Both the position numbers and the translations under genes were made by a program. Positions 5,520-5,527 of a stretch of 5,527 nt of DNA are shown piece by piece. Below the pieces are notes generated by a model, which worked only from the letters and a program-made list of their open reading frames with translations, had not been told where the DNA came from and did no database searches. The stretch's first letter is position 1. Every line of letters starts with the position of its first letter. Source of the stretch: Acidimicrobiia bacterium (GTDB lineage: Bacteria; Actinomycetota; Acidimicrobiia; IMCC26256; JAENVU01); NCBI GenBank assembly GCA_017882945.1, contig JADGON010000465.1, positions 1-5,527 on the forward strand, in the 5' to 3' direction.

Positions 5520-5527
5520 ATGTCCGA
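5520..5527 (+). CDS. Start of a divergent gene, product unknown (3'-truncated by window edge)
   Basis: Only ATG, TCC and two bases of a third codon (Met-Ser-Asp/Glu) are visible. The call rests on the strong Shine-Dalgarno just upstream and the divergent arrangement with the CoA-transferase gene. Nothing can be said about function. A regulator or another acyl-CoA enzyme would be a reasonable guess from position alone. Confidence 0.65.

Noticed and set aside
1..5527. CRISPR array, tRNA/rRNA, transposase or phage elements
   Set aside because: I looked for regularly spaced repeats, cloverleaf-like segments, terminal inverted repeats and mobile-element proteins and saw none.

Overview
The window is very GC-rich DNA with strong G/C preference at third codon positions, GTG starts and typical high-GC Gram-positive protein families. 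This points to an actinomycete-like bacterium (Actinomycetota, possibly an environmental lineage such as Acidimicrobiia; the class is a guess). I see no tRNA, rRNA, CRISPR array, insertion sequence or phage gene.

Left part, + strand (1-1346). The window opens inside an Rrf2-family regulator carrying three cysteines suited to an Fe-S cluster. After a 198-nt gap comes a complete ZIP-family metal transporter. The gap holds a near-ideal sigma-70 type promoter (TTGACG, 17 nt, TATAAA), a CACGTG palindrome next to the -35 and an upstream 8-bp perfect inverted repeat. The regulator plausibly controls the transporter, linking metal uptake to redox or Fe-S status, but this is inferred only from proximity.

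Middle (1347-2035). A 252-nt stretch without a convincing gene contains several GC-rich hairpins. It is followed by a small unrecognised + strand gene (1599-1925), whose reading frame continues with protein-like sequence past its TGA to a second TGA at 2016-2018. This lies only 17 nt from the end of the convergent minus-strand cluster.

Right part, minus strand (5460 down to 2036). An apparent operon encodes, in order, a 769-residue tandem CaiB/BaiF (class III) CoA-transferase, a sterol desaturase/fatty acid hydroxylase-family di-iron membrane enzyme 45 nt downstream, and a short frame ending in a hydrophobic helix that overlaps the desaturase end. This last frame may be a separate tail-anchored protein or the frame-shifted C-terminus of the desaturase. 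Together the first two suggest acyl-CoA or lipid/steroid metabolism, with the substrate unknown.

Right edge. A divergent + strand gene begins at 5520 behind a strong AGGAGG ribosome site; only two codons and part of a third are visible. The short divergent intergenic region has an inverted repeat (CTGAC-N6-GTCAG) that could be an operator.

I found no clearly new multi-gene system. The points most worth a second look are the two-domain CoA-transferase with an apparently altered active site in its N-terminal half, the frame change at the end of the desaturase, and the in-frame continuation past the small gene's stop.
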